Positions 36,381 through 45,150 of a stretch of 64,000 nt of DNA are shown here, piece by piece (within the stretch, counting starts at the first letter, position 1; the number at the start of each line of letters is the position of its first letter). Made by a program: the position numbers and the translations under genes. Under the pieces are notes generated by a model, which did no database searches, was not told where the DNA came from, and saw only the letters and a program-made list of their open reading frames with translations. The stretch is from Aureimonas ureilytica (GTDB lineage: Bacteria; Pseudomonadota; Alphaproteobacteria; Rhizobiales; Rhizobiaceae): assembly GCF_001475935.1 (NCBI RefSeq), contig NZ_LDQA01000009.1, positions 1 to 64,000 on the forward strand, read 5' to 3'.

Positions 36381-38210
36381 TTATTTCAGGTGATGAACCT
36401 CCTGAAGCCCATAGACGGGCGTCTCCAGCCCTTCCATCCGCGCCTTCAGCTGCAAGGCCAGATACAGCGAGTAATGGCGGGACTGGTGGAGATTGCCGCC
36501 GTGGAACCAGAGCGCCTCCTGCTGCGTCGGCTTCCACATGTTGCGCTGCTCGCCCTCCCAGGGGCCGGGGTCCTTCGGCGTGTCGGAGCCGAGGCCCCAG
36601 ACCTTGCCGACCTTGTCGGCCACCTCTTGGCTGATGAGATCGGCGGCCCAGCCGTTCATCGAGCCATAGCCCGTGGCATAGACGATCAAGTCGGCGGGCA
36701 GTTCGGTGCCGTCGTCGAGCTTCACCCCGGTCTCGGTGATCTCATCCACCTGGCCGGCCTTCAGCTTGATGCGCCCGTCGATGATCATCTGGCTGGCGCC
36801 GACATCGATGTAATAGCCCGAGCCCCGGCGCAGATATTTCATGAAGAGGCCGGACCCGTCCGCGCCCCAGTCCAGCCGGAAGCCCGCCTTTTCGAGGTCG
36901 CGATAGAAGTCCGCGTCCACCTCGGCGATCTTTTGGTAAATCGGGATCTGGAACTCGTGCATGATCCGGTAGGGCAGCGAGGCGAAGATCAGGTCGGCCT
37001 TCTGCGTCGTTACGCCATTGGCGAGCGCCCGCTCCGAGTAGAGATCGCCGAGCCCGTGCTCCATCAGCGATTCCGAGCGCACGATATGGGTGGTCGAGCG
37101 CTGGACCATGGTGACATCGGCCCCGACCTCCGCCAGGGCGGCGCAGATGTCATGGGCGGAATTGTTGGAGCCGATGACGACGACGCGCTTGTCCTTGTAG
37201 GCGTCCGGGCCAGGATGATCGGAGGAATGCTGCTGCTCGCCCCGGAAGCGGTCCATGCCCGGAAAGCTCGGCCAGTTCGCCTTGCCCGACATGCCGGTGG
37301 CGAGCACCAGCTGCTTGGGGCGCAGCGTCACCTCCTCGCCATTGCGGTCCACGACGACGGTCCACTCGCCCTTGGCCTCGTCGTAGCGGGCGGATTTGGC
37401 CGTGGTGGAGCCCCAATAGTTGAGCTCCATCACCTTGGCATACATTTCCAGCCAGTCGCCGATCTTGTCCTTGGGGGCGAAGACCGGCCAGTTCTTGGGG
37501 AAGTCGATATAGGGCAGATGGTCGTACCAGACGGGATCGTGCAGGCAGAGCGACTTGTAGCGCTTGCGCCATTGGTCGCCGGGCCGCTCGTGCCGGTCGA
37601 TCACGATGGTTGGCACGCCCAGCTGGCGCAGCCGCGCCGAGAGCGCGATGCCGCCCTGCCCGCCGCCGATCACCAGAACATAGGGCTGCTCGCTATAGCC
37701 GAGATTGCGCGCCTCCGCCTCGCGCCGCTCCGCCCAGGTCTGGCGGTCGGCATGGACGCCGTGTTCGGCGCCTTTCGGACGCCGCTCGTTCATCGGCTCC
37801 TCGAAGCCTTTCAGCTCATGCAGCGTCGTCAGAAAAGTCCAGGCCTTGCCGTCTTTGAGGCGCAGGAGGCCCCGCCCCCGGCCCTGATCCGTCTCGAAGC
37901 TGAACCAGGCGGTGACGACGCCTCCGTCCTCGCTCGGCTCCTCGTCCAGCTGAAAGTTCGAAGCCGCAATATGCGGCAGCTGCGCCTCCAGCATCTCCCG
38001 CACGCCCTCCGGCCCCTCCACTGTCTTGAGGTTCCAGGTGAAGGACACGAGGTCGCGCCAATAGCTTTCGGTCGCGAACAGTGCGGCGGCGGCTTGTGCG
38101 TCCTTGGCGGCGAGCGCGGCTTCGAAGCGAGAGAACCAGTCTTCCGCCTTCTGGCGGGCTGGAGCCTTGGCGGCGCGCTCCGCGACGGGGCGTTCCAGAG
38201 TTTCGCTCAT
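36381..38210 (-). CDS. SnoaL/NTF2-flavin monooxygenase fusion
   Basis: A 609-residue protein. The N-terminal domain (about 25-135) is NTF2/SnoaL-like: WFSRFEAALAAKDAQAAAAL, SYWRDLVSFTWNLKT. The remainder is a flavin-containing monooxygenase. The FAD motif is VIGGGQGGIALSARLRQLG, followed by HERPGDQWRKRYKSLCLHDP. The FMO fingerprint region reads FRGEQQHSSDHPG. The NADPH Rossmann motif is unusual, VVVIGSNNSAHDICAAL. ATGYGSMNGW is the conserved C-terminal ATG motif. It would oxygenate a ketone or heteroatom compound with NADPH and O2. It lies 48 bases downstream of the alcohol dehydrogenase gene and shares its sigma-54-type promoter, suggesting a linked pathway in which the dehydrogenase makes a ketone. 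The start was chosen for GGGAGG spacing. Confidence 0.85.
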   Translation of the reverse strand: MSETLERPVAERAAKAPARQKAEDWFSRFEAALAAKDAQAAAALFATESYWRDLVSFTWNLKTVEGPEGVREMLEAQLPHIAASNFQLDEEPSEDGGVVTAWFSFETDQGRGRGLLRLKDGKAWTFLTTLHELKGFEEPMNERRPKGAEHGVHADRQTWAERREAEARNLGYSEQPYVLVIGGGQGGIALSARLRQLGVPTIVIDRHERPGDQWRKRYKSLCLHDPVWYDHLPYIDFPKNWPVFAPKDKIGDWLEMYAKVMELNYWGSTTAKSARYDEAKGEWTVVVDRNGEEVTLRPKQLVLATGMSGKANWPSFPGMDRFRGEQQHSSDHPGPDAYKDKRVVVIGSNNSAHDICAALAEVGADVTMVQRSTTHIVRSESLMEHGLGDLYSERALANGVTTQKADLIFASLPYRIMHEFQIPIYQKIAEVDADFYRDLEKAGFRLDWGADGSGLFMKYLRRGSGYYIDVGASQMIIDGRIKLKAGQVDEITETGVKLDDGTELPADLIVYATGYGSMNGWAADLISQEVADKVGKVWGLGSDTPKDPGPWEGEQRNMWKPTQQEALWFHGGNLHQSRHYSLYLALQLKARMEGLETPVYGLQEVHHLK

Positions 38211-38258
38211 ATCGGTCATTCCTCCCAAAACGAACCAATCAAGAAAAGATAAGCCGGC

Positions 38259-39338
38259 TTACTTTGTGAGATCGATCATGATCTTCAACTGCGTTCCGGC
38301 TGGGTCGAGCAAGGCGTCGAAGCCTTCGCGCACGGCGTCCTTCAGCTGGATGCGCTTGGTGACGACCTTCGAGGCCGGCAGACGTCCCGTCGCGATCAGA
38401 TCGATGACGCGCGGCCAGGATGTTGTCGGATAGGCCCACGATCCACGGACATCGATATCCTTACAGGTGACGGAGAACCAGTCGAGCTTGGACGGGCCGG
38501 GGTGCAGGCCGACCTGCACCACGACGCCCTGCCGGCGCACGGCCTCCACGCAATTGCCGAGTGCCCGCTCGTTGCCGACCGCCTCGATCGCCACATCGAC
38601 GCCGACGCCGCCGTCCGTCCCCGCGCGCACACGCTCCGCGACGCTCTCTTTGGTCGGGTCGATGGTCACGAGATCGGGGTCGATGGTGCGGGCCAGATCC
38701 AGCCGCTTGGCATTGGGGTCCGACAGGAACACCCGCGTCGCCCCGGCCGCGCGGGCGGCGAGCACGGTGAGAAGGCCGATCGGCCCAGCGCCGGTGACGA
38801 GAACGCTGGAGCCGGCGCGCACGCCGCCCCGGTCGCAGGCGTAGACGGCGACGGCGGTCGGCTCCACCAGCGCCGCCTCCTCCTCGCTCATGGCATTGGG
38901 AATGGGATAGACATTGTAGTCGTTGAGGATCGAGGCTTCGGCCATGCCACCCCAAGGCCAGGAGAGGCCGGCCAGCGCCAGCTTCTCCGATAGGAAGAAC
39001 AGGCCGCGATCGGCGTAATATTCGTTGTCGCGCGGCATGATCAGCGGTTGGACGGACACGCGGTCGCCCACTTTCACCCTGGTCACGCCCTCGCCGATCT
39101 CGGTGACGGTGCCGCCGAACTCGTGGCCGAGGATCTGGGTGCCCGAAACGCCGGTGAAGGGATGGGGCTCCTTGGGAACGAAGATCGGGCCATAGGCATA
39201 TTCGTGCAGATCGGTGCCGCAGATGCCGACGCGCGTGTTGCGGATGCGGACCTGGCCGGGGCCGGGCCGGCCCGGCTTCTCGATCTCCTCGACGCGCAGA
39301 TCCTTGGCGGCATGAAAAATTAGGGCTTGCATGGTCAT
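38259..39338 (-). CDS. Zinc-type alcohol dehydrogenase (2,3-butanediol dehydrogenase-like)
   Basis: A 359-residue medium-chain dehydrogenase. Catalytic-zinc ligands lie in GICGTDLHEY (Cys and nearby Asp) and GHEFGG (His, Glu), followed by GDRVSVQPL. The cofactor motif is VTGAGPIGLLTVLAARAAG with FLSDPN after the second strand, favouring NAD. The four-cysteine structural-zinc loop of classical enzymes is absent; that region reads IMPRDNEYYADRGLFFLSEK. It resembles 2,3-butanediol and related sec-alcohol dehydrogenases. GGGAGGAACGCC precedes ATG 39338; the longer frame back to 39563 overlaps the regulator gene and was rejected. It is the first gene after a -24/-12 promoter and is probably activated by the adjacent regulator. 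Confidence 0.9.
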   Translation of the reverse strand: MTMQALIFHAAKDLRVEEIEKPGRPGPGQVRIRNTRVGICGTDLHEYAYGPIFVPKEPHPFTGVSGTQILGHEFGGTVTEIGEGVTRVKVGDRVSVQPLIMPRDNEYYADRGLFFLSEKLALAGLSWPWGGMAEASILNDYNVYPIPNAMSEEEAALVEPTAVAVYACDRGGVRAGSSVLVTGAGPIGLLTVLAARAAGATRVFLSDPNAKRLDLARTIDPDLVTIDPTKESVAERVRAGTDGGVGVDVAIEAVGNERALGNCVEAVRRQGVVVQVGLHPGPSKLDWFSVTCKDIDVRGSWAYPTTSWPRVIDLIATGRLPASKVVTKRIQLKDAVREGFDALLDPAGTQLKIMIDLTK

Positions 39339-39361
39339 GGCGTTCCTCCCGCCGCAGGGAT

Positions 39362-39378
39362 TGCAAGCGCGATGCCAA
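39362..39378 (-). promoter_or_regulatory. Sigma-54 (-24/-12) promoter for the dehydrogenase operon
   Basis: On the minus strand the sequence is TTGGCATCGCGCTTGCA, matching YTGGCACG-N4-TTGCW at every position except the two bases CG, here TC. The GG and GC doublets have the required 10-base separation. Transcription would start near 39351, leaving a leader of about 13 bases that still includes GGGAGG. The neighbouring activator gene is of the sigma-54 type, which supports the call. Confidence 0.78.
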
Positions 39379-39390
39379 GTGGCGAAAGCC

Positions 39391-39471
39391 CGGTGCGCCG
39401 GGCCTTGGCCGCGCGGCGGGCGTGTGCGGTGCGCCGCAGCCTGTGGCGGATGCCGCAGGTGTGGCGCACCG
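39391..39471. promoter_or_regulatory. Triple CGGTGCGCC motif, probable activator-binding sites
   Basis: CGGTGCGCC occurs at 39391-39399 and 39427-39435, and inverted as GGCGCACCG at 39463-39471. The starts are exactly 36 bp apart. They lie 13-110 bases upstream of the -24 element, inside the gap between the dehydrogenase promoter and the regulator stop. The second and third copies form an inverted repeat. Binding by the AcoR-like protein is inferred from position and symmetry. Confidence 0.6.
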
Positions 39472-39474
39472 GGG

Positions 39475-41424
39475 CTATTGCGGCTGCGCGAGGCCGAGCC
39501 GGCGCATCCGGCGATGCACGGTCGTGCGGTCGCAGCCGAGCCGGCGCGCCGCTTCCGAGACATTCCAGCGGCAGGCGAGAAGAAGCGCGCGCAGCGTCTC
39601 GGCCTCGTCCCGCCCGCTCGGCTCGGGCGGCTCTGGCGTGAGCGCGGGCTCTGGCGTGAGCGCGGGTTCCGGCGCGGGCCAAGTCTGCGGCCCCGGCCCG
39701 GCCGGAGCCTCGCTCAAGGCTTCCGGAAGATCGGCGAGACGGATCGTGCCGCCCTCGGCCAGCGCCGCGCCGAGTTCCAAGGCGTTGCGCAACTCGCGCA
39801 CATTACCCGGCCAGGAATGGCGCAGGAGCGCGGCCCGCGCGGCGGGGTCGAGCTTCGCGCCGCCGCCCAGCCGCTCGATCAGCCAGTTCAGGTCCTCCCG
39901 CTCGCGCAGCGGCGGCAGGCGCAGGGTGGCGGCGTTCAGGCGATAGAACAGGTCCTCGCGGAACGCGCCCTGCCGCACCAGCGCGCCGAGGTCGCGATGC
40001 GAGGCGGAGATGACGCTGAGGTCCAGCCGGATCGGCTTGAGTGCGCCGACCGGCACGATCTCGCGCTCGGCGAGAACGCGCAGCAGGCGGGACTGAAGCG
40101 ACAGCGGCATGTCGCCGATCTCATCCAGAAACAAGGTGCCGCCATTGGCCGCCTCGATCAGACCCGCCCGCCCCTTGGCGCTGGCCCCGGTAAAGGCGGA
40201 GGGCGCGTGGCCGAACAGCTCCGCCTCGATCAGGCTTTCGGGCAGGGCCGCGCAATTCAAGGCGACAAAGGGCTTGGCGTCGCCTCGGCTGCGATGGATG
40301 GCGCGGGCGAGCACCTCCTTGCCGGTTCCCGTCTCGCCTTGGAGCAGGATGGAAAGCGGCGCGCGGGCGAGCCGCGCGGCCTTGGCCAAGAGCGTATCCA
40401 TCGCCGGGTCGCCGCCGCTGAGGTCCGCCAGCGCCGGGGGCAGCGCGCTGGGCATGGGCTTCAAGGCGCGGGGCGAGGCGCGCGGCGGCGCGATGGCATG
40501 GGCGAAGACGCGGTTTCCGTCCCGCCCCGCCAGAAGCCGGCTTTCGCTCGGCCGGTCGCGCGTGAGGTCGGGCAGGTCGTCGAGGCCAAGTTGGAGGAAG
40601 TCGCCGATCGGACGGCCGAGCACGGCGCCGGGGTCGCGCCAGTCGGCCCCGACCGCGCCGGCCAGAAGCTTCTGCGCGGCATGGGTCAGCCCCGCCACGC
40701 GGCCCGAGGCGTCGAGCGAGACCGCGCCGTCGGGATCGACGTCGAGGAATTCGGGCGAGCGGCTGAAACGGATCACCCATTCGCCCCGCGCGCTCGCCAT
40801 GAGATTGGCCAGTTCGATGCGCCGCGCGGTGGCGGAAACGAGATGCAGGACGAGGTTCTGGCTGATCTTGGCTTCCGGCGAGCGCAGGGCCGAAATGTCG
40901 AGAACGGCGGCCAGCGTCCCGTCCGTGTCGTAGATCGGCGCGGCCGAACAGGTCAGCGGCGTGTGCGTCAGGTCGAAATGGTCGCTCTGATGGATGCAGA
41001 GCGCTTCGCCGGTCGCGAGGCAGGAGCCGACCGCGCAGGTGCCCGCCCTCGGCTCCGACCATTCCGAGCCGAGATAAAGGCCGGCGCGGCGCAGCTGGTT
41101 GTCGAAGGTCGGATCGCCGATGAAATCCACCGTGACGCCCAGCGCATCGGCCAGGAGCAGGACATAGCCCTGCCCCGCCATCTGCCCGTGCAACGTTTCA
41201 AGACCGAAACGAGCGGTGCGGATCAGGTCTTCGGAGCGCTGTCGATGCTCGCGCAGGCGCGGCTCGGGCAGGATATAGGCCTCGCAGGCGCGCGAGGGGT
41301 CGAGACGATAGGTCTCGATGCAGCGGCGCCAGGAATGGCTGACCACCTCGTCCCGCCGCGAGGCCGCGCCGAGCGCGACGGTCTCGATCTCGTGGATATG
41401 CTGATGCGCGGCCGCAGCTGCCAT
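39475..41424 (-). CDS. AcoR-like sigma-54-dependent activator (SAFTGA variant)
   Basis: About 649 residues from ATG 41424. The N-terminal sensor region resembles AcoR-type activators: [40 protein letters not shown] and [15 protein letters not shown] (GAF), then [19 protein letters not shown]. The AAA+ domain has Walker A GETGTGKE and Walker [10 protein letters not shown]. The sigma-54 contact loop reads SAFTGA instead of GAFTGA. The C-terminal Fis-type helix-turn-helix is [21 protein letters not shown] linker contains PALTPE twice. The start is uncertain: the frame is open another 48 codons, but those are Gly/Pro-rich with no family likeness. It is divergent from the photolyase and almost certainly controls the dehydrogenase-monooxygenase operon. 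Confidence 0.88.
   Translation of the reverse strand: MAAAAAHQHIHEIETVALGAASRRDEVVSHSWRRCIETYRLDPSRACEAYILPEPRLREHRQRSEDLIRTARFGLETLHGQMAGQGYVLLLADALGVTVDFIGDPTFDNQLRRAGLYLGSEWSEPRAGTCAVGSCLATGEALCIHQSDHFDLTHTPLTCSAAPIYDTDGTLAAVLDISALRSPEAKISQNLVLHLVSATARRIELANLMASARGEWVIRFSRSPEFLDVDPDGAVSLDASGRVAGLTHAAQKLLAGAVGADWRDPGAVLGRPIGDFLQLGLDDLPDLTRDRPSESRLLAGRDGNRVFAHAIAPPRASPRALKPMPSALPPALADLSGGDPAMDTLLAKAARLARAPLSILLQGETGTGKEVLARAIHRSRGDAKPFVALNCAALPESLIEAELFGHAPSAFTGASAKGRAGLIEAANGGTLFLDEIGDMPLSLQSRLLRVLAEREIVPVGALKPIRLDLSVISASHRDLGALVRQGAFREDLFYRLNAATLRLPPLREREDLNWLIERLGGGAKLDPAARAALLRHSWPGNVRELRNALELGAALAEGGTIRLADLPEALSEAPAGPGPQTWPAPEPALTPEPALTPEPPEPSGRDEAETLRALLLACRWNVSEAARRLGCDRTTVHRRMRRLGLAQPQ
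39631..39666. repeat. Perfect 18-bp tandem duplication in the activator gene
   Basis: CTCTGGCGTGAGCGCGGG occurs twice head to tail (39631-39648, 39649-39666). It duplicates six codons (PALTPE on the minus strand) in the linker before the C-terminal DNA-binding domain and keeps the frame. Confidence 0.9.
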
Positions 41425-41685
41425 TGGCTCGAACGCGGCGCCGGTCGCGCCCGGGACAGGACCGCCGGCCGCCCGCCAAGGGCCTCCCGCGACGATCCCG
41501 CCCCAAGTGCCGATACGCCGTCCTCCCGTTTTGCCCGGCAGTCTGGCACGGGACCGGGCCAGCGCCAAGAGGCGGGCGGCGAACGCGATGGGCCTTGGAA
41601 AGCGACAGGTCGCCGCGAGGCCTGCCGCCGGTCCCGAGCCGCCCTACAAAGAGCGCGAGGCCCTGATTCAGCGAGACTCCTGCCC

Positions 41686-43137
41686 ATGACGATCGAGCCG
41701 GCGCGCATTCGCGTTCTCAACGAAGCCGAGCCGAACGCGGCGGGGCGCTATGTCCTCTATCTCCTGCAACAGGCGAACCGCTCGCGCTTCAACCCGGCGC
41801 TGGAACTCGCCATCGAGGAGGCGAACCGGCTCGGCCTGCCGGTTGTCGCCTGCTTCGGCCTACTGGACGGGTCCAACGGATTTCCCGAGGCCAATGCGCG
41901 CCATTACGCCTTTCTTCTGGAAGGGCTGGCTGACGCAGCGAAGGGCCTTGCGGAGCGCGGCATCGGCTTCGTCCTGCGCAAGGCCTCGCCTGCCGAGATC
42001 GCGCTGGACCTCTCGCGCAAGGCCGCGCTTCTCGTGCTCGACCGGGGTTATCTCGCGATCCAAAAACAGTGGTACGCCGAGATCGTAAAGGGCGCGAAGA
42101 CCCGCGTGGTGCAAGTGGAGGGCGATGTCGTCGTGCCTGTGGATCAAGCCTCCACCAAGCACGAGCACGCCGCGCGCACCCTGCGCCCCAAAATCCGCAA
42201 GCAGCTGGACGAGTTCGTGAACCCCCTGCCGCATCACAAGGTGAAGCACTCCGCCGAGGGCTTGAGCTTCGCCCACGCCATCGACATCTCGGACCCCGAG
42301 CAGGTTCTGGCCGGCATGAGCCTCGACCGTTCCGTGCCGCCGGTGAAGCGCTTTCGCGGCGGCGAGAGCGAGGCGCGGCGGCGGCTCAAGGCCTATCTCG
42401 ACGGCCCGTTCGCGCGCTATGGAGCCGAGCGCGGCAAGCCGGAAGCGGGCGCGGCCTCGCATATGAGTCCCTATCTCCATTTCGGCCAGATTTCGCCGGT
42501 CGAGATCGCGCTCGCCGTGCGGGCCGCCAAGACCGGCAGCGCCGAGGACAAAGACGCCTATCTCGAGGAGATCGTGGTGCGGCGCGAACTGGCGATGAAC
42601 CACGTCCACCACACCGAGCATTACGACCGCTACGAGAGCGCGGTGCCCGCCTGGGCGCGCCAGACGCTGGAGGAAAAGAGCGGCGACATCAGGCCCCATC
42701 TCTACAGCGACGACGAGCTGGCGGAGGGGCGCACGCACGACCATGCCTGGAACGTCGCGATGGCCGAGATGCGCGAGACCGGCTTTATGCACAATCACCT
42801 GCGCATGTACTGGGGCAAGAAGATCCTCGAATGGTCGAAGACGCCGGAGGAGGGCTTCCAGCGCACGCTGCGCCTCAACAACCGCTACTTCCTCGACGGG
42901 CGCGACGCCAATTCCTTCACCAATGTCGCCTGGGTCTATGGGCTGCACGACCGGCCATGGGCACGGCGACCGATCTTCGGAACGGTGCGCTATCAAAGCG
43001 AGAACTCGATCCGCAAGATCGACGCCACGGCCTATGAGCGCACGGTCGAAGAATTATGCGCGGCGGAGCGGGCCGACGCGGCAAGCAAGCCAAAGACGCC
43101 GCCCAAGCCGAAGCGAACGAAAGCCAAGGCTGTCTGA
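41686..43137 (+). CDS. Class II CPD photolyase
   Basis: A 483-residue flavoprotein that splits cyclobutane pyrimidine dimers with blue light. The N-terminal alpha/beta domain has RYVLYLLQQANRSRFNPALE, and VVACFGLLDG follows. The FAD domain contains SHMSPYLHFGQISPVEIALA and RRELAMNHVHHTEHYDRYES. MHNHLRMYWGKKILEWSKTP and DANSFTNVAWVYGLHDRPW, with GTVRYQSENS after it, are class II signatures. A Lys-rich tail ends the protein. ATG 41686 was chosen because the same frame is open from 39331 through the opposite-strand regulator, which is an antisense artefact. It is divergent from the sigma-54 activator gene and convergent with the metal transporter genes, with a parS site just after its stop. Confidence 0.92.
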   Translation: MTIEPARIRVLNEAEPNAAGRYVLYLLQQANRSRFNPALELAIEEANRLGLPVVACFGLLDGSNGFPEANARHYAFLLEGLADAAKGLAERGIGFVLRKASPAEIALDLSRKAALLVLDRGYLAIQKQWYAEIVKGAKTRVVQVEGDVVVPVDQASTKHEHAARTLRPKIRKQLDEFVNPLPHHKVKHSAEGLSFAHAIDISDPEQVLAGMSLDRSVPPVKRFRGGESEARRRLKAYLDGPFARYGAERGKPEAGAASHMSPYLHFGQISPVEIALAVRAAKTGSAEDKDAYLEEIVVRRELAMNHVHHTEHYDRYESAVPAWARQTLEEKSGDIRPHLYSDDELAEGRTHDHAWNVAMAEMRETGFMHNHLRMYWGKKILEWSKTPEEGFQRTLRLNNRYFLDGRDANSFTNVAWVYGLHDRPWARRPIFGTVRYQSENSIRKIDATAYERTVEELCAAERADAASKPKTPPKPKRTKAKAV

Positions 43138-43152
43138 AAGGAGCCACCGGCG

Positions 43153-43168
43153 CGTTTCACGTGAAACA
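43153..43168. other. parS: parS-like ParB-binding site
   Basis: CGTTTCACGTGAAACA matches the bacterial parS consensus TGTTTCACGTGAAACA at 15 of 16 positions, including the whole 14-bp palindrome GTTTCACGTGAAAC. It lies in the short gap between the convergent photolyase and FecCD genes, where no promoter is needed. parS sites usually cluster near the replication origin. No parA/parB genes are in the window. Confidence 0.75.
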
Positions 43169-43181
43169 AAAGGCGACCCGC

Positions 43182-44183
43182 CTATCGTCTTAGGACAAGA
43201 ACCAGTACGAACGCCGCACCCAGCGCCGAGGTGACGATGCCGACCGGCAATTCCTGCGGCGCGAGAACGACGCGGCTGGCGAGATCGCTCGCCAGAAGCA
43301 GGATGGCACCGATCAGCGCGGAGGTCGTAATCAGGCAGGTATGGCGCAGGCCCACCAAGGCGCGAGCGAGATGGGGCACCATCAGCCCGACGAAGCCGAT
43401 GACGCCGGATAGGGCGACCAGCGCGGCGGTGGAGAGCGCCGAAAGCGCGAAGATGGTGAGGCGCAGGCGCGCCACATCGATCCCGAGCGAATGGGCCGTT
43501 TCCTCGCCGGCCAGAAGCGCGTCCAGTCGGTTGCGGCAGGCCAAGCCGGTTCCGAGCGCCAGCGCGGCGCCGAAAAACCCCAGCGGCAGATTGCTCCAGC
43601 TTGCGAGCCCCAGGCCGCCCGCCGTCCAGAACAGAACGGAATAGGCCGCGCGCTGGTCTCCGGCAAAGACGAGCCAGGTGGTGAGCGCGCCGAAGAGGAA
43701 GGAGACGGCAAGGCCCGCGATCACCAGCCGCTCGGGCGCCTTGCCGCCCTCGCGCGCCAGAAGCGCTAGAACCGCGGCGGCCGAGAGAAGCGCGCCGGCA
43801 AAGGCGGCGACCGGCAGCGTCCAGACGCCGAGCCGATCCCCGAACAGGGTGATGACCGAGACCGCGCCAGCTGCCGCCCCCGACGACAGGCCGAACAGGA
43901 ACGGGTCGGCCAGATCGTTGCGGGTCGTGGTCTGAAGCAGCGCCCCGACCACCGCCAATCCCGCGCCAACACAGATCGCCAGAAGCACGCGCGGCAGGCG
44001 CAGGTCGAGAACGATGCGCGCCACCGGCCCCGACGCCTCGGGCCCGAGCCCGACTGCGCCGGCCAGCGCGTGCGCGACCTGCGCGATCGGCAGCGGCGTC
44101 GAGCCATAGGCGATGCCGGCGAGCGCCAGGGCGAGGAGGAGCGCCGTTCCGACGCTCCAGAGGCCGATGACCCGGCGCGTCAT
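43182..44183 (-). CDS. FecCD/BtuC-type ABC transporter permease
   Basis: A 333-residue inner-membrane permease with about ten hydrophobic segments. Landmarks are LGLVALGIAYGSTPL-like N-terminal spans, RLPRVLLAICVGAGLAVVGALLQ, ADPFLFGLSSGAAAGAVSV, GEETAHSLGIDVARLRLTI and the C-terminal QELPVGIVTSALGAAFVLVL. This is the family that imports iron-siderophores, haem, cobalamin and other metal chelates. It overlaps the binding-protein gene by four bases (44180-44183). The Zur-like box upstream of the operon suggests a zinc-chelate substrate rather than iron, as an inference. Confidence 0.9.
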   Translation of the reverse strand: MTRRVIGLWSVGTALLLALALAGIAYGSTPLPIAQVAHALAGAVGLGPEASGPVARIVLDLRLPRVLLAICVGAGLAVVGALLQTTTRNDLADPFLFGLSSGAAAGAVSVITLFGDRLGVWTLPVAAFAGALLSAAAVLALLAREGGKAPERLVIAGLAVSFLFGALTTWLVFAGDQRAAYSVLFWTAGGLGLASWSNLPLGFFGAALALGTGLACRNRLDALLAGEETAHSLGIDVARLRLTIFALSALSTAALVALSGVIGFVGLMVPHLARALVGLRHTCLITTSALIGAILLLASDLASRVVLAPQELPVGIVTSALGAAFVLVLVLRR

Positions 44184-45142
44184 TTCGCGGGGAAGCGCGC
44201 GGGATGCAGCGCCTTGGCCAGCGCCTCCACCGCGTCGATATTGGCGGGACCCGGCGTGATCTGCTCGTAGCGCAGCGGCAGGAAGCGCTCGTTCTTCACC
44301 GCGTCGGTTTCCTTCATCGCCGGATGAGCCTTGAGGAAGTCCAAAAGCTTTCGGTAGCCCGCGCCGTCCTGGTAATCGAGAAGGATCAGGAATTGCGGAT
44401 TCTTGACGGCGACATCCTCCCAGGAGGTCGTGCCCCAGCTCATGTCGAGATCGCCGAGAATATTGGTGCCGCCCGCCGCCTCGATCAGCGCGGTCGGCAT
44501 GGCGAACTTGCCCGCCGTGAACGGCTTGTCCTCGCCGGAATCGTAAAGGAAGACCGAGACCGGCGCTTCGCCCTTCACAGCCTCCTTCACCTTACTGATG
44601 CGCGCTTCCCAGCCGTCAACGAGTTCCTTCGCCTTGGCATCCTTGCCGAAGATCGTACCGAGGGCGAGTTCGTCGGTGTAGAGAAGGTCCATCGAGGCAC
44701 GGGGCCGGGCCTTGTCCACCTGCGCGCAGCTTTCGGTCAGGACATAGGTCGGAATGCCCTTGGCGCTCAGCGTGTCGGGCGTCACCTCCCCGCCGGGTTT
44801 CATGCCGTAGTACCAGCCCGCGAAGAAGAAATCGGCCTGGGCCGCCAGAAGGGTCTCCATCGTCGGATATTTGGGCGCGAGTTCGGGGATCGAGCCCTTG
44901 GCGGCGTCGAAGGCCGGCGTCGTCTTGTACCAGCCCGAAACGCCGGTGACGCCAGCCATATTGGGCTGGAGACCCAGGGCGAAGGCCATCTCGCTCATGT
45001 TGAGATCGTGGACGACGGCGCGCGTCGGCGCCTTGTCGAATGTCAGCGTGCGCCCGCAATTCTCGACGCTCACAGGAAAGGCGTAGGCAGAGGTGGCGGC
45101 GAGCGCGGCGGCAAGGCCGGTCAGAAGGGCGGAAATCTTCAT
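44180..45142 (-). CDS. Periplasmic metal-chelate-binding protein (FecB/BtuF type)
   Basis: A 320-residue solute-binding protein. The signal peptide is MKISALLTGLAAALAATSAYA. The mature protein begins FPVSVENCGRTLTFDKAPTR, the common start of class III chelate-binding proteins. Further markers are VVHDLNMSEMAFALGLQP, ADFFFAGWYYGMKPGGEVTP and SWEDVAVKNPQFLILLDY. It carries few histidines and no His-rich loop, so it is unlike ZnuA; a metal-chelate is likelier than a free ion. It lies eight bases after the ATPase gene and overlaps the permease gene. It would deliver the chelate to the FecCD-type permease. Confidence 0.9.
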   Translation of the reverse strand: MKISALLTGLAAALAATSAYAFPVSVENCGRTLTFDKAPTRAVVHDLNMSEMAFALGLQPNMAGVTGVSGWYKTTPAFDAAKGSIPELAPKYPTMETLLAAQADFFFAGWYYGMKPGGEVTPDTLSAKGIPTYVLTESCAQVDKARPRASMDLLYTDELALGTIFGKDAKAKELVDGWEARISKVKEAVKGEAPVSVFLYDSGEDKPFTAGKFAMPTALIEAAGGTNILGDLDMSWGTTSWEDVAVKNPQFLILLDYQDGAGYRKLLDFLKAHPAMKETDAVKNERFLPLRYEQITPGPANIDAVEALAKALHPARFPAK

Positions 45143-45150
45143 GCGTCGTC

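Noticed and set aside
36330-38252. Plus-strand open frame of 640 codons across the monooxygenase gene
   Set aside because: Antisense shadow with no domain; the monooxygenase motifs lie on the minus strand.
39331-41685. Long plus-strand open frame running into the photolyase gene (total over 1200 codons)
   Set aside because: Antisense to the sigma-54 activator, whose domains are clear. Only the part from 41686 matches photolyase.
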